A stretch of 64,000 nucleotides of DNA from Prostheceraeus crozeri (GCA_907163375.1 CAJQUW010006363.1:1567501-1631500), one strand, 5' to 3'. Shown: positions 27,901-42,900, counted from the stretch's first letter. Notes: a model not told the origin generated them from the sequence alone. Translations and numbers: made by a program.

Positions 27901-30900
27901 GGTCATATTATGAGCCTTGCGAGAACAAGATATGGAGATTTAGGAAGGGTCTATTACATGGAAAACATCAATAAAATATTAATTTAACTACCAAAAAAGA
28001 TATGCAACAGTTAGGTCTACCGGAGAAGAATGATAATATGAAATTGAGAAAATAGTACAATGCACCGTATGGATAGTTGAAGAACACCTTTCTACGACCA
28101 ACATGCGAGTGTCTTCCAAACACTGATACTAAGTAACTGTGAACCCGGATTACATCAGACCGATTGGTTATGGAATCATTCAATATTTTCGAGGGGATCC
28201 AAATCCATGCATGTGCATGCCCTCCTACCTGTCAAGTATTCTGCAAACATCAGAAATCCAATTCAAAATAGGTAAAAAAATGAAGACGATCGGAGCTTAT
28301 TTACTGAATGACTTGATGTGTTGACAATCATGATCTCAGTTAATTCCTTTGTCTTAGCACCATGCATTGTAATGTATGAAAATAACTTTGTACCACAGTA
28401 TCAACAGTGCAACAGTCAAGTGTTCGAATTCATGATAACTGTTATATTTCAAACTATGAAGGGTTTTAGTGATTTTATTTCTAAATCAACATGAGCTGTG
28501 GTCTAGCTTCTATCTAGAATATTGTCTGAAGATATTCCAATACGATCCACTTGGCGTGATCACTGTCGCGCCAATATGTTGGAACTATACCTTTGCGCTT
28601 CCAATTTGGTCAAATTTAATTTCGAATTAGTCTGATTCGTTTCAAGTAATTTCTATTTAGTCGGTGGAGTCTAAAGTTTCGTTCTTTCTAAAGTCTTTAA
28701 TTTCTTCAAAGTAAAAATGCAGTTAGTCAAAGTAAAATCGATCGGTCAAAGTAATCATCAAATTAGTCATAGATAATTTAGCTTGTTAAAGTAATTTCAA
28801 TTTAATCAAAGTAAAATCATTTAATTCCATTTGTATATGTTTTATTCAATCGTATGTATCATCTCTACGAATACATGCTGGAATGTACTTCATCACATGA
28901 GTCAGAAAACTATTGCACTTCTGAATAGTAACAACCGGTAAACAGTTCTCCAATTCACGCGAAACAACACGAATCCTTCGCAGTTGTAGATTACCAGGAG
29001 AAGTACGATTGTAAATTTCAGCTTGAATATGTGGCTCCGACAAACTTCGTTTCACAGCCGCTTTCAAGCAGGATCCTGCCACCTCACAAGCATTTAGAAA
29101 AGGAGAATTTGTCGGAAGATGTCGAAGATAGCCTTGCTGCTGATTACCGAATCCTGGAGCATCCATGTGAGGCCTGGCGTTGTCACATAAAACAATGTAG
29201 TTACCATTGACGATGGCCATTAATTCACCAAGTTCAACCAAAAAATCACTGAATCTTTCTTTGGTCATTCCGCCAGCGAAGATGGAATAATGGACAACAC
29301 CAAGTATGGGACTTAGAGCCAAGCAGATGGTGACATTTTGACCTCTTTGTCCTTCCACGATACGAACCGCGCGATCACCGCATATGGATCTTCCTTTAGT
29401 TCTGACTGTCCACATATTGCATCCAACTCATCAAGAAACGCCTTGTGTGTATGCAGACCGTCACCCATCATCCAATTGGCGAAGACACTTCTCTCTTCCT
29501 TTACTTGAGGTGTATTCCACTGCACCGGTGCTGCCCGAACATCTTTGAGAGTATAAAACATGCCATCAATTTGCTTACTGATGCATTGATGACTGACAGC
29601 AGGTTTATCGGGTAAGTCCACACGCATTTTCTCCTTGAGCTCTTTGAGTGTGATAGTTGGCTTCTCTTCTATTTTTGATATCAAATAGGATCTCATTTCA
29701 TCGTCGAACTTGTGATGTCTTGCCCCTCCTCGATTCTGCCGCTCTACTCTACCGTTCATCATGAAATTAACTATGACGTTACGAGCAGTTTGATGGGCAA
29801 TGTTTAAATTTCTTGCCAACTCTTGATAATCTCGACCTTCAATGAAGGCGTCAACCAAACGTTCGCGATCAACATTGTTGATAGTTTGATAAGCTCCCCT
29901 CTGCATATTCAGTGATGCCAGATTGACTGCAGATTTTCATTAGAGCCTTTGGTATATATACCTACAGAAACCAGATTGACCAGAATGACACATTCGCTGA
30001 ACACTGATCAATATGAAATCACTTTGACTAAATTGATAGTGATTTGCAAAAGCGGGATGACGCAGTTAGTCACTTTGACGAAATCGTTGCTACTTATCAA
30101 TGACCAATTTGAAGTTACTTATGTTTGCCGAAAATGGATTTACATTGACCAATTGATCTTATTTGTACTAAATTGAAACTACTTTTGACCAAACTGAAAA
30201 TGCAAAGGTATATTAGCATGCATTTTCCATCTGGCGAATGGCTTAGAAAACAGTGACGAGCACTTCCTTATGCAATGAAAGGTGTGCGGGGGTCTTTTTG
30301 ACGCACTTACGGAAACTTCAGGTCACCATTTGAATAATAATAATAATAATAATAAACATAACTTTGAAAGAAACAACAACTCCCCAAAATTAAAGATCGT
30401 GAGGCGTGAGTACATCGAAGAAATTGCATGCTCAAAAGTTATAATCACGGAATTAAATATTTTGTTTATCTGCTTCGGTTTGCTAGAAGTGTGATTAATA
30501 CGAAATTGACGGCACATCGAGGAACCTATTTTGTGGGCAAAAAAGAAATCCTAATACATTACAGAGATAGGAAAAAAAGTCGTGCGTCGCTTGCGGATTA
30601 ATGTGTGTTCCAGCAAAGTGCTTCGGTAGCCAAAATTCCTTCAGATTCGAAGAATTCAGATCATTGCCCACAAGTTATATTTCACATCCTCTCCTCGGCA
30701 TTGCTCACTGTATAGTAGTAGTAGTAGTAGTGTTTATTTCATTTTTGTGAATATAAATCAAACATTTCATGGATTCAGTATTTTCGTCATGATGAAGGAC
30801 GTGCAAAAAATATAAAGTCAGTTAGCGTTCTTGTAACGTATCATAAAAGGCACGAAGGAGTTGTAACGCATACTGCGAATATAGTGCATACATTCAGTCG

Positions 30901-33900
30901 AAGTCAGGCATCGATGTGTGTTTTGGTGTGTGCGAAGTGATATCACAGCACGCACAGATCTCTCACTGGCTCTGGTGTCCTCTGCTGACAGCTTATTGTT
31001 TGCCATTTCCAATAGCAAGCGATACACGAATTATCCATTCGAGAAGGAGCAAGTTGTCTAATTCTGTGATGTGCCATTTCGATAATGAGGTTACATACAA
31101 TTCTTACTTTCTAGGAAACCGAAGCGCGCGCAGATGAATCTAATTCTGTGATTATAATACTTAACAAAGTGATGGTCATGACAAGAAAAACTACTTCAGA
31201 GAAAAACCACTGTTGTACATTTTTGACATTGAAATTATAAACGACTCTCAGAATTATGAATCGATCTCTCAGAGAAGATTCATCCTGTTGACTGAAATTC
31301 TGTCTTCGCTGAATCCAAGCACCCATGCGACAGCAAATATTCTGTGGATGATGTTGTCTTCCTGAAACTATTTCGATGGTTTCGACAATTTTCGAATATC
31401 TATTTTATTTTTATTTTGTATTACGCAGACGCATCATTTGAAATTGGAAGCTGTTCGATGCTGTTAGGACCCTATGATTGAGAGAGGCACCTATCATAGA
31501 GCGCATCCAGTGTCAACTTCTGAAATAGTATAATTTGATGTCTACCTACGCACTTGATTTTTTATATATCAACATAAATCCATGTTTAAACTAGGGGTGC
31601 ACAGAACGTTCGGTTCGGTGGAACCTCGATTTTCGAGACGTTTGGTAACTTGGCCGACCCACCGAACTGTTTTATATAGAGCCACATTTAGAAAATATTG
31701 TTTAATAAAATGTCGTTCCTAAATAAGTTTTTAAGCAAAATATTATTCTTAATTATGGATATTTAAACATTTACAATTCCAAAAGTTCATTACATTTGTG
31801 AGTCTACAATCTAGAATAATTTTGAACTCAAAATACATGAAGGACAAATCATTGTGCAATTCTAGCACATCATTAGTTATTGATAGGTAGGCCAAATTAA
31901 CCTACGCAGCGCAGTAGTGATGGTTTAGACAACTAAACGAATGCTGAAAATGCAAAATTGAAATATTACCAAAAGTAAAACAAAGCGATATATTCAAAAA
32001 AGGAGTTGGAATCTCAATGTGAATTATGGTGCAGCAAAAAAAGCATCTCTCCTCTCGCTGGTAGTAAGCGAGAGCTACTGTCTTCCCAAAGCTTTCCAGC
32101 CACGGAAATTAAGTTCCCTGCAGTGCTGTCCTCGAAAACCTCAGCGCTAGCGGTGTGAACTATCAACACTTAACTGCGATTTCAGAAAACCCGTGGAGCT
32201 CCATGATTTTCTATACGCCTTGATCGCAATATTAGTGTATGTCACAGTTTCTCGTCAAATTGCGTTGTTGTAGGAGAAGTTCAACCGCATAGAGACTTAA
32301 AGGCGGAACATCACATTAAAAATGTCGTGTGAATCGTTAGGAATCGGCAAGTTATAAATACTAATTTACTCCTTAGACAACAACGTCCTAAGTAATGTTA
32401 GAAACGCAACACTAGGTCGATCTACAGTGGCGCATCTAATTGTCCAGTGTTGTAGCCCAACCTATCAAACTATGTGTATTATTATTATCAAAACATTACC
32501 GCAGATGAAGTAATTGAAAATATTCAGGAGAAAGTATTCCTTTTAAGTAATAATAACAACAGCTCAGCTCGGTTCAGCCGAACTTATTATTAAGCTCGAC
32601 AATACATTGGCTCGGTCGTGCTTTAAAAATCAAGGTTCGACGCACACCTAGTTTAAACTATTCTTCTTTATACACTATTAATAGTGATTTATAGTGACTC
32701 ATTCACTGGGTTTTCTGGTTGTTCATCGAATCATTAATTTTTAAAGTCGTATCTCACCATCAGTCTGTTTTGCATGATGTTTTGTATACAGTTTTCGTTA
32801 CTGCGGTGTCACATCACGAAATTTGATAAAAGTTAATATTTGACCAGTTTAAGTTTACTCAAACTTGTCGAGCACTCCATAAAGGATTTCAAGATGAATA
32901 CATTATATTATTATGCGATGGCAGATAACAATATTTCATCGTTTTCGACATATTCGATTACTCATTTGTATACTATGAAGGATACTCAGATGAGGTCAAT
33001 GAATGCTGTCTATTCTTCTAGGCAGACATATTAAAAAAGCATCCTTGAATAGCAATGCAATTTTAAACATGAACAGGAGGCAGAGACGATATCTCAGCAG
33101 ATAGTGATCAACATAATTGGAACCGAGTTTTTAGCTTGACCTTTGTTTTGCTCTTATTTCCAAATAAAAAGCTCACAGTTATCTTCCTTCGACAGATGCA
33201 TGTAGGATTCTCGTAAAGCTTCCTATTGCTTTTTTCAGAACTCACATATTCAATCAATCGTTTCACGTATACATGTCCAACAAAATTGATATGTCGCTTC
33301 CATTCTCAGTACTATAGCAGAAAATCTTGTTGCATTACTTTGATGATCGTAGATTTTTCTTGGTTAGCAGCTCGGTGTCTGTTCTATTTGCAACATGGCA
33401 TTAGTAATTTGTGGTGAAACACGTTCAAGAGCTGACAATCAATGTTGTTGAAATTGATCTGTCTTCGCGATTTCTCATGCGATCTAATCATGGGAGACCG
33501 GTGTGGTTATCCAACCTGCTCTTGTTCGTTGGACAATAAATTCAAAACTTTAATCAAGCAAGTTAATTTTTGTTCGATTACTTAATGGTTGTCTAGGTGC
33601 CTCTAGATCAACAATATGACCCAAAACGGAACACAACCGGTGTTATAGGACCTCAGCTTCAGTCTTCTATCAGAAATTGAAAGCCTGTAGTTGCGCTAAG
33701 ATTTACTTTAATTTAATAGGACAATCAATGATTGCCTCCGAAAAATGCTAAACTTGGGATTAATTTAGGAATAGGACCTATAAGGTCTAGTGGATATCAC
33801 ATACAATTTTCCAAACGGAAATTAACTCTTGAGAAAGTGTGTACCATAACAACTGGTCAGTCTCTGGAATGCGGGTGACCGATTCAAACATTGGGATCAA

Positions 33901-36900
33901 TGCTCTTTGAATACTTTCTGCTCCCATAGAAGCCTACAATAGGTCTACATGGAATACGAATTTGAAGGAGGAAGTACCCGGTGAAAGGAGAAGTTCAGCC
34001 GACTTTTACTTTTACTCAAGTTTTTGATCAATATCAAATGATATGGCAAAATGGAGAATGCAAATATCTGACTATTCTGGCGATTCTACTGAAGGTAAAT
34101 GTTAAAGTAATACATTAACAGATGATGCATCCGTTCAAGTCAAATACACGGCGTTGTGACCCAAAACATACTGTATATACATGTATATATGCATGTCAAG
34201 GCATTGCCATGAAACTAGTCTCACAGATAACTGCAGTAATGATCAAATATTTGCAAACACAAATCTTCAGTGCTTGAGACAAGATTCATAATATACTGTT
34301 CGCTATTGCGTCATTGTTTTATTGTGCGGTTTCTAAACTCCAGCAAGTGTCAGTCAACTTAGCTAAGATAATACGCCGTTAGTAAAACCGCCGACGACTA
34401 AAAGCTTCATAACCAAGTCTTGTCCATTATTCTGTCTCTTGTTAGTTGTTATAAACAGAATGATGGATGCTATGGAGTTCAGGAGCACCACAATGTCATT
34501 TCAGTGGGATTCACTCATGTCTAGATAAGAGCTAGAAAAAAGCCACAGCCAACATCCTCATATTCTTAGTTATTTGGCTCGCAAGCGATGAAACGGACGA
34601 TTAAGTGAACAATGAAAGTTTAATCAGAGAATGAAGCATGATTCTATGATGCTAAATGAATTTGGCCAGAATTACTAGATGACTGACGATGAGATGTCGC
34701 ATGAAGTGTTTTATGGTATGCCTACCATAGTGCAATAATTGAAGCGGATTCGCATTTTGAATTTCAAATAATGTAATGGAAATCATTTCAAATCAATTCC
34801 ATTAAGATCACCAAGGTGACTAAGATAAGAAGAATCATGAGAGCTTTCAATGCACTCAAGGGATTTCAATCTCAAGGAAACCTCATAGAAATTTCCTCAT
34901 CTTTGTCGCCTTATTGAATGTATGAGTACAATTCTGATGTGTCAAATTGTAATCAACTTACTTTAAATAATGAAAAATTTCAAAACCACAATATTATGCG
35001 ACTACATACGTGTAGCAACTTACTTTGTGTTTGTATGACTTTATTCAATAATTTTGCGTCGTTTTCCGCCATTGTTTGAACGCTTGTTTTCTGAAAAACA
35101 GATTGTTGACTCAGTTTCTGTTCAGACGAAAGAAGCAAAGATGGAAAGAATCTAGCTAACAATTGAAACGATTTTTCAAGCAGATGAATTGAAATATGTC
35201 TACGAAGCAATTGAAGTGTATTTGCATTTGGAGATTCACGATATGCATTTATATAGAAAACTATCAACTCAGAAATGTGACCAAGTATTCTCAGCAGCCG
35301 ACATTTGTAAAAAGCAAAGAGAGAGAGAGAGAGAGAGAGCACAATATTCAGAAACATGTATACTAAATGTAAATCTAAATGTACACTAAAAAAAGATGAT
35401 ATGTTCGAGCAGCATATTCAGTTTTAGATTGATGACTATCTGACACAGAAAACATAAGAATATTTGACTGCTGCACTATTGAACATTTAAGTTACAGTAG
35501 ATAAAGATTGATAAAATATAACTGTTCTATCCATCAACGTACAGTTTAAGTAAAAATCTGAATTAGACTTAAGACTTAGAAAAACTTTAGACTTAACTCC
35601 TGAATTTTCGTCTACTCTAAAATATTCTGGCTTTTTACATAACCTATCGTAGGAATGCTATTCAAGCGGGACTACAACCTTCTTGGTCATATCTACAATT
35701 CAGCTAGAGTCCTATCTAAATTTACACTCAAGAGCACATGGGTAACTGCTAAAACGCATGTGATTAACCGAATTGGGTAAGAGCTGAATGCATATACAGA
35801 GGGAGATGGCATAATACTTAACACACATCTGTAAGATACATTCCAATAGATCACGTGTATTACAGGGAATACAAATAATGAATATATGACAAACAATAAA
35901 TAGACAAGCACGCAAAAAATGGGCGTTACACCGCAGCATGAAATCTCTCGTAGTTAGAGACAAGCGCAGGCACACCAGGGGTCTGCCTCACGTCGAAATT
36001 CTTAAGATAAGAATGCATGTTTCTCATAAAAATGCTTGTAGCTTGCCAGGAAACAAAATTACAAATAATTCATGAGGGCTCTAAGTTTATGTGCTTTATG
36101 AAAAGAGAGTAGTCATGTAGTCGTTTCTAACAGACAGTATTATTGACAATGATTATTTTGAAATACACTATGAAGATATACCGGTATATTCAAAAATTTA
36201 ATTTTCATATTTAAAAACTGTGACTTGCGTACCGTCATGCACATCTTAAGCATTGATAGTCTATAAAGTGTTTTTACTAGCACATGGCTTTTGTTGAAAG
36301 TCTGCAACCTGCTGAAAGCCTTTCCCGTGCTAACTGATCCAGCGAACATGAAAATTTTTATATTTATCTTTTCGGTTTTCTACCACAATACACCCTATAT
36401 TGAAAACTGATTCAATTGAGTAATACAGGCCCAAAAGAGGAATCTAACTCCAAATTAAGTAATACAGCCTCAAAAAACGAAAACCCTACTCACCTAGAAT
36501 ATAAATTGATCAATTAAGAGCTGTTCCGATCGACTGGCTGAGACTTAAGTGCCGAGCCAAGATTGTTCATAAGAAGGAACTCAGCTATACGATAAATATG
36601 GACAATCCTTAAAGCCTATATGTTTTTTCAATTAGATAAAATTTTAGAACTCCAAGCTTTAATACTAGGATATTTATGGATTATTTTTACGTATATCGTT
36701 AGCAAAATCTTTCTTATTAACTTCGATTTCCTTCGTTATCATACGCTATAATAATTTCGATTTCCAAATGAATAAATTTTCTGTCTGCAATATATCTAAC
36801 ATTTCAGAAGCAACACTTTACTTCTCCAAACATATATCATAACGTTTGTTAACGCAGATGCATTCATATGAAGAGAGCGGTGCAATGTCGCTGCTTATAA

Positions 36901-39900
36901 CAAGGGCAAGCCATTGGAATTAGACAAGACAGTGGGATAGAGGGAACTCAAACACCTTTTAACAAAGTGAAGCTGTAGGAATACCAATGTTATATTGATG
37001 CATTTTCAAAACTGCTTCTAGTGGTAATATGTCATAGTGATAGCAACCCTTACCTAACGTGCAGTGAAATTAAAGTTAACATTTCAGCATTCATCCTATA
37101 TCTAAAAACAGAGCACAGCACACCACCTCAAATGGTAGACAAAGGACAAGACGTGTAACAGCAATTGAGTGATGTTATCGTTTTTTACCAAGAAATATGC
37201 AGCTAACACTTTTTCATCCAATTCGTTGACGCGCTTGAAATGTGTAGAGACATTGAATGATAACATGCATTTCATTGGAAACATTATAAATCGTAAATAA
37301 TGAAAGTAATACATGTTCATAATAAAATTGAATAAATGAATGAATTTTAACTCTACGTCCAAATAAAGTTGATTGGCTGATCAAATGTCATTCGACGTAA
37401 TTGAAGAAAATAACAATGTTCAGGACATCAAAGCTACAGATTTCTTTGACTAGAAGTCGTGTTGAATATCTAATGCTATCTGATTGAAATATCACAATGA
37501 CAAAATACCGTCATTTATCAATTTTCAACTTATACAACCATCATGAGATAGACTTCGGCCCAATGGGTCTCAACAGTCATAGGCAGGTTCGAACCAGATA
37601 AGTTATAGACCGGCGCTGTGGCCTTGTGGTAGAGTGTTCGCTCTGCGTCCGGGAGACCTTGGTTCAAATCTTGGTCGGGTCAAACCTAAGACTTTTAAAA
37701 TAGGTACACTCTGCATTCTTGCTAAACACTCAGCACGAAAAGGAATGAGAGTGGTAAATGACAACTCAGCCACATGGAAGAAAGGCTCCGTGACTAATGT
37801 GCTTCCGAGTATAAACAACGTTCATTTATTTATTTTTATAGCCGGAGGAAATGCCTTTTAACCACAATGCCACTGAAGAAGTTGAGATCTGTTGAGAGCG
37901 CGAATAAGCCAGTAAAGCAAGGGTTTATCGGAGGCACGTAGAGGGCGCATTGCAGCCAGCAATCAATTAATACCACATTCCAGATTGAGGCATTCCACAG
38001 ACGCGAGTAAGACAGGTGTATGTTAATAACATGTTTTCAGAAGTAATTTGACATGAAATTAATGTTTCGCGATTACAAATCCTTGATAGAAATAGAAATA
38101 CCAAATGGATATTTCGACCATCTGAATTGGCCATCATCAGAAGTGCATAAATCATAGGCATTTAATGAAATATACAAAATTCAAAATACATAGATACTTG
38201 ACTACAGCACTTAATAACTCATTTCTTAAAGTCTAGCGTAATGAAATCGAAATTGCTGAAATAACTTTCCCGTATGCTAAAAAATAAGAGATTTTTTATC
38301 TATGCATTTTGAATTTTATAGTTGAATTTATAGTTCAATAAATGCCTATTTGAAATAAACATCATTATCCCTGGAGAAACCTGCAAATTTATCAACATCC
38401 AATTTATTATCAGTTAATACAATAGCAGAAGAAAATCATTTTGCTTTAATTACTGAAGAGGCCTAGTTGGAAAACCAAGCTCAGAAGATTGTAATTATTT
38501 TATGTGCTTTATTAATTTCGGTCTCCTCTTAAGCTGTCATCAGAAGCAGAGAATCTATACATGTATGTTGGAAATTATTTAAAATTTATGCTACATTATT
38601 TCTATGATTCCTGAGTATACTGAAAGTATGTACTAACCTAGAGAGATAAATATTAAGAAACATTATGGCATGTCTGAATATGTTCCATTTTTTTAGATAT
38701 TCAGACATGCCATAATGTCTATTAAGGTTTCAGAATGCCATAATGCTTGGGTAAACAGCTAGGCTCTGATGGCACACTCAGAAGCATGGTGTGCACAGAT
38801 TACAAAGTAATGAGACAATAGATGCAAGCTTCTGTTCTTCAGTTTTTTCGTTTCTCACACTTCCTAATCACAAGTTCACGAACGTCATGTTGGCTCCTCA
38901 TACCAGTCCACAGAAGAAGGATTTCATAGGCTTTTCGTGTACTTAGTCTTTTGGAGTCTCAGGTCGCAAATTAATGGCCAACAGTACACCATAATGATAG
39001 AAAGCAACTCAAAAAGAGTGCTTGTGTGATAAAAAGTACATTTACTGCCATTACTTTTCAATATTTTCGCAAACGAAAGAGAAACGAAACGCTTACACAC
39101 ACAGCTTTCAATATGGTTCCTTTTAAAGGCGAATGAATATTCCCATTTGCGTTAAAACATGGTATGCGTTCTTATTTGACGGATCAGACATATTCAATGA
39201 GTTCAGTCACATGTGATTTTCATCCCTAGTTGCGTCTTGAAGCTACTATCCGAGGGCAGTTGCCAATCAAGTAGCGGTTAGCGGTAGCGGTAGTTCACCA
39301 TTGCATGATTTCAGTTGCAGAGTAGCGGTTTAGACTTTTTCTGCCTACAAATCAATTTTGAAATTTCCAGATTCAATTTATCAATATACTTGACAGAGTT
39401 GTCTTCATTTTATCATGAAGCTTGCATTGCATTGTCTCCATTCGGAATCAAATTTTCATTTCATCTTGAAGCTTGACTTCTGCGTTATCTCAATTTGGAA
39501 TGGTTCCTATCGATCAATGGCTGCAAGAAAGTTGAATTGCAGAGAGCAGGCAAAATCAAACATAAACCGATGCTAATGATGCGATTAAAACAAATGTCTT
39601 CTAGACAATGGACGACTAATTTTTCTTCATACGAATGAATGACGCTTGAAAATGCCACTAAGTATCTATTCAGCAAGGAATTTAACAATTGTTGAAATTC
39701 TGAATTCTTTGATACAATGTAAATGACTTTGTCACAACTATCGCAGTGGCATCATGGTTGAGTGTTCCCACCAAGTCCGAGAGTCCTCGGTTCAAATCTA
39801 GGCTCGGATAAACGAAGAGCTTTGAAAACGGGAACACTCCGCAGTCCGCACTCGTTGTATTTTGAAATGATAGTTTAAGAGGGCCTTACAGTGGACAGGA

Positions 39901-42900
39901 ACTGCGCTCAACAGCCGTCTCGATAAATGTTTCTCTAGGTCATGAAAGGTGCAGGAATTCGTTGATGTCTGATATTTCTGATATATAGACCACGGACGTT
40001 GCTTTATAACACTGATAATAGAGGCGGCAAGGACGAGGGAATCCACTGGCAACAAAGATACATTTTCGATTCCGATTATCTTAAATCGGGAAGTAGTCAC
40101 AGCAGAGAAAACTCTTATCACTGAATGCTCCTTATTCCGGGAGACAACAAATTAACAAATCCAGTTATCATATATTCATGATTTTGAATTCTGAAGCTCG
40201 ATGTACTTTACTCTAAACACCTAAAAGATACAAAAGAAATTGGATTTTGTTAATTCAATAAATCAACATATTTACAGTAAAGTTCCTAATAAATTAGCTG
40301 TTTTAAAAGGACTCGGAAGTCCAGCAAAGAAGGTGGGACACGCCCATTTAATCCATGCACATTGACACGAAAACGACTTTGTCTCAGGTTCTCAGAGGTG
40401 TCACTCTGACCATGAGGCACACTAACCAATATGTAACCTGAACTTGTGACTTCATTACTTATGTACGATATCAATTTCATACATTTTATGTTTAATGACA
40501 CCACTTAATGGCTTTATGAACTTCTACAAGTGGGTATTTACACTTCTGTAGATGCGGATTCTACTGGTGGTAGATTGTCATTTTGACAATGAATATTCAA
40601 GCAATCAGTAGCCATTTCAGGACGTTTTCAGTGACTCTGAAGTTTACACTACTTTACAAATTTTGTAGAAAATACTGAACAATTCTAACAAAGCTTCGAT
40701 TTAATAATCATACTAAACTTTACATTGGTGATAAAGTTGTTTGTTGTGAAAGAACACCGACTCAATAATGAGAATCGGGAGTAAATACAAGCTATCACTG
40801 CAAGTTAGAAATCATAAAAAGTCTTAAAATAATTAAACAGCCAAATAATTATGACGCTGCCACATTGTCACGGAGCAAATTCCGCATTGAAGAGTTAAAA
40901 CATACATGTATATCCAATGAAGCTTTTCGCCCACAAAACAGACGAAATGATTGGTTATCGAAATTTATTTCAGAAAGTCAACTTAGGCAAGTCAGATAGT
41001 GGAGGGGTGCTCAATATCAGAGACGAGGTCTAGGTATATCAATTCACTTACCTTGAGCTTTGGTTTCGCTTTCGGTTTGGTGGACTGTAAGAAAACGAAT
41101 GAAAATAATTATTAATCTTTACAAATCGGACATAATCTGCAGTGCAAGGTCTTCATGTTGACTTTGATCATTTAAGATAACTCACTGACAATTTACCTTC
41201 TGAGTTTCATCAACAGTTTGCTGCTCTTCTTCTCCATCTTCACCTTCTTCTTTAATCTGCCCATCGGATCGGACACCAATTTGTGACCCGAGGGTCGATT
41301 GTGATTGTCTCTCAGGAACCGCAGATAGTCGGCTAGTTTGTCGAGCTTCCTGTAAAATGATTAAGGAATTCATCCATACTGATCCAGCCTGCGGTCAGAT
41401 GTCTATTCTCGGATAGAATCAAGCTTAGCTGGTATCTAATAATGGTTGTGGGTGATAATTCCACTACGAAACGAATTAGTTTCCGCACAGGAGCAAGTCG
41501 GTAACGCCATTGCAGCCGTTTAAATTGTAGATATATAATGCACGAGTTTATAAATCGGTGTTAAAATGATGGCATTCAAAAGTATGATCAATTGATTGTT
41601 TTGCAACATTCACTGGATCATGTGCGGATGAGTTATGATTCTGATGATAATAATATACCTTGTATTTGACGTGCCTCATCTCATCATCTTCCTATACAAT
41701 GCTACCTAGTAAGACAATTTTGCTGGAGTATGAAAGAACATGAGGATATGGAGCATGTATATAACGATGTCATGAGATCCATACAGCTTTCATATCTCCA
41801 TCAATTTTATCATTTAGGACTACTGTCATACAATTATCATTGAAATGTATAGAGAGCTTTTAAGCGTTTATGAAGTTAAAATATGTTGGGACACTGGAAA
41901 AAAATCCTTGATTTTGCAAATGTCACAACAACGACACTGCGTGATGCTACCCTTGAACATGCTATTTGATAGCTAAAATTAAGTGAAATTGTTAAGAATA
42001 TTTGGAATGTATTAGATGAAGAGTGCTTAGAACTCAATGTCTCCAATAACATAATCAAATTATTACATATCATCTGATAAACGTAAACTACAGACTTAAA
42101 AAGGCGGATCGCAGAGCTATGCAATCCTTGAGGCCTGACTTTTTCACACTTTTCTTGTGTATAGAGCTGGAAGCGGACCCGGGCCTTGTACGGGCTCGGC
42201 CGACCCGGGCCGGTATCTATTTTGTCTCATATGAATAACATTTCCCTCATTAGATCCTTTAAATTCTCTGAATCATTTTATGTGATGGTCTGTCAACATA
42301 ACTCCTGGCCGATAACATGAAAAATACACCGGTATACGACGGAATAAGTCATAAATAAAAGAGCCAGCCATGAAGTCAACTTCTTGATGGCCCGCCGTCA
42401 AATTAAGTGACTACTTAGTTCACTCATTTATCTGCGGAAGTTATGCAAGATACGGTGAGTATAAGCCAGCACAGTATCAGGGATCGTAAGGAAAAAATGC
42501 ATGTAAAGAGAATTGTTGGACAGATAACATACAGTGTGTCACCTGGGCCCACATAAAAAATTCATCTGGCCAAGCCGGGGTCATCGCTTTTTGGGGTCAA
42601 TGCGAGCCCGGGCCGGGCTCTGGGTGAAGTTACACGAGCCAGAACCGGTTCCGGGCTGAAAAAAGCGGTCCGGTTCACGCTCTGCTTGTGTGTACAACAA
42701 AGTAGATGAGCAACTTGCTTGCACTGTCTGAATTAACTTGTCTTCAAGGTTCTGAGATGCTTTCCATCAGTTTCCTTACCGTTTCCTTCAATTTCCGTGG
42801 TCCGTTCAAATCGAAATCTTTTGTGCTGTCCGTGAGAAGCTGCTTCATATATTTGTGCTTCTGATAATCGTCCTCCTAAAAGAGGTTTGAAATCACATTC

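Noticed and set aside
27235-28320. Possible coding gene in intron 7
   Set aside because: Short charged stretches occur in shifting frames without splice-site support or a recognised family.
35024-35090. Met in exon 7 as the start of a separate annexin gene
   Set aside because: The exon has a strong upstream acceptor in phase with exon 6, so splicing is the simpler reading. It is kept only as a possible alternative start.
37609-37690. Functional tRNA gene
   Set aside because: A and B boxes are present, but the T-arm and acceptor stems do not pair and a SINE body follows.
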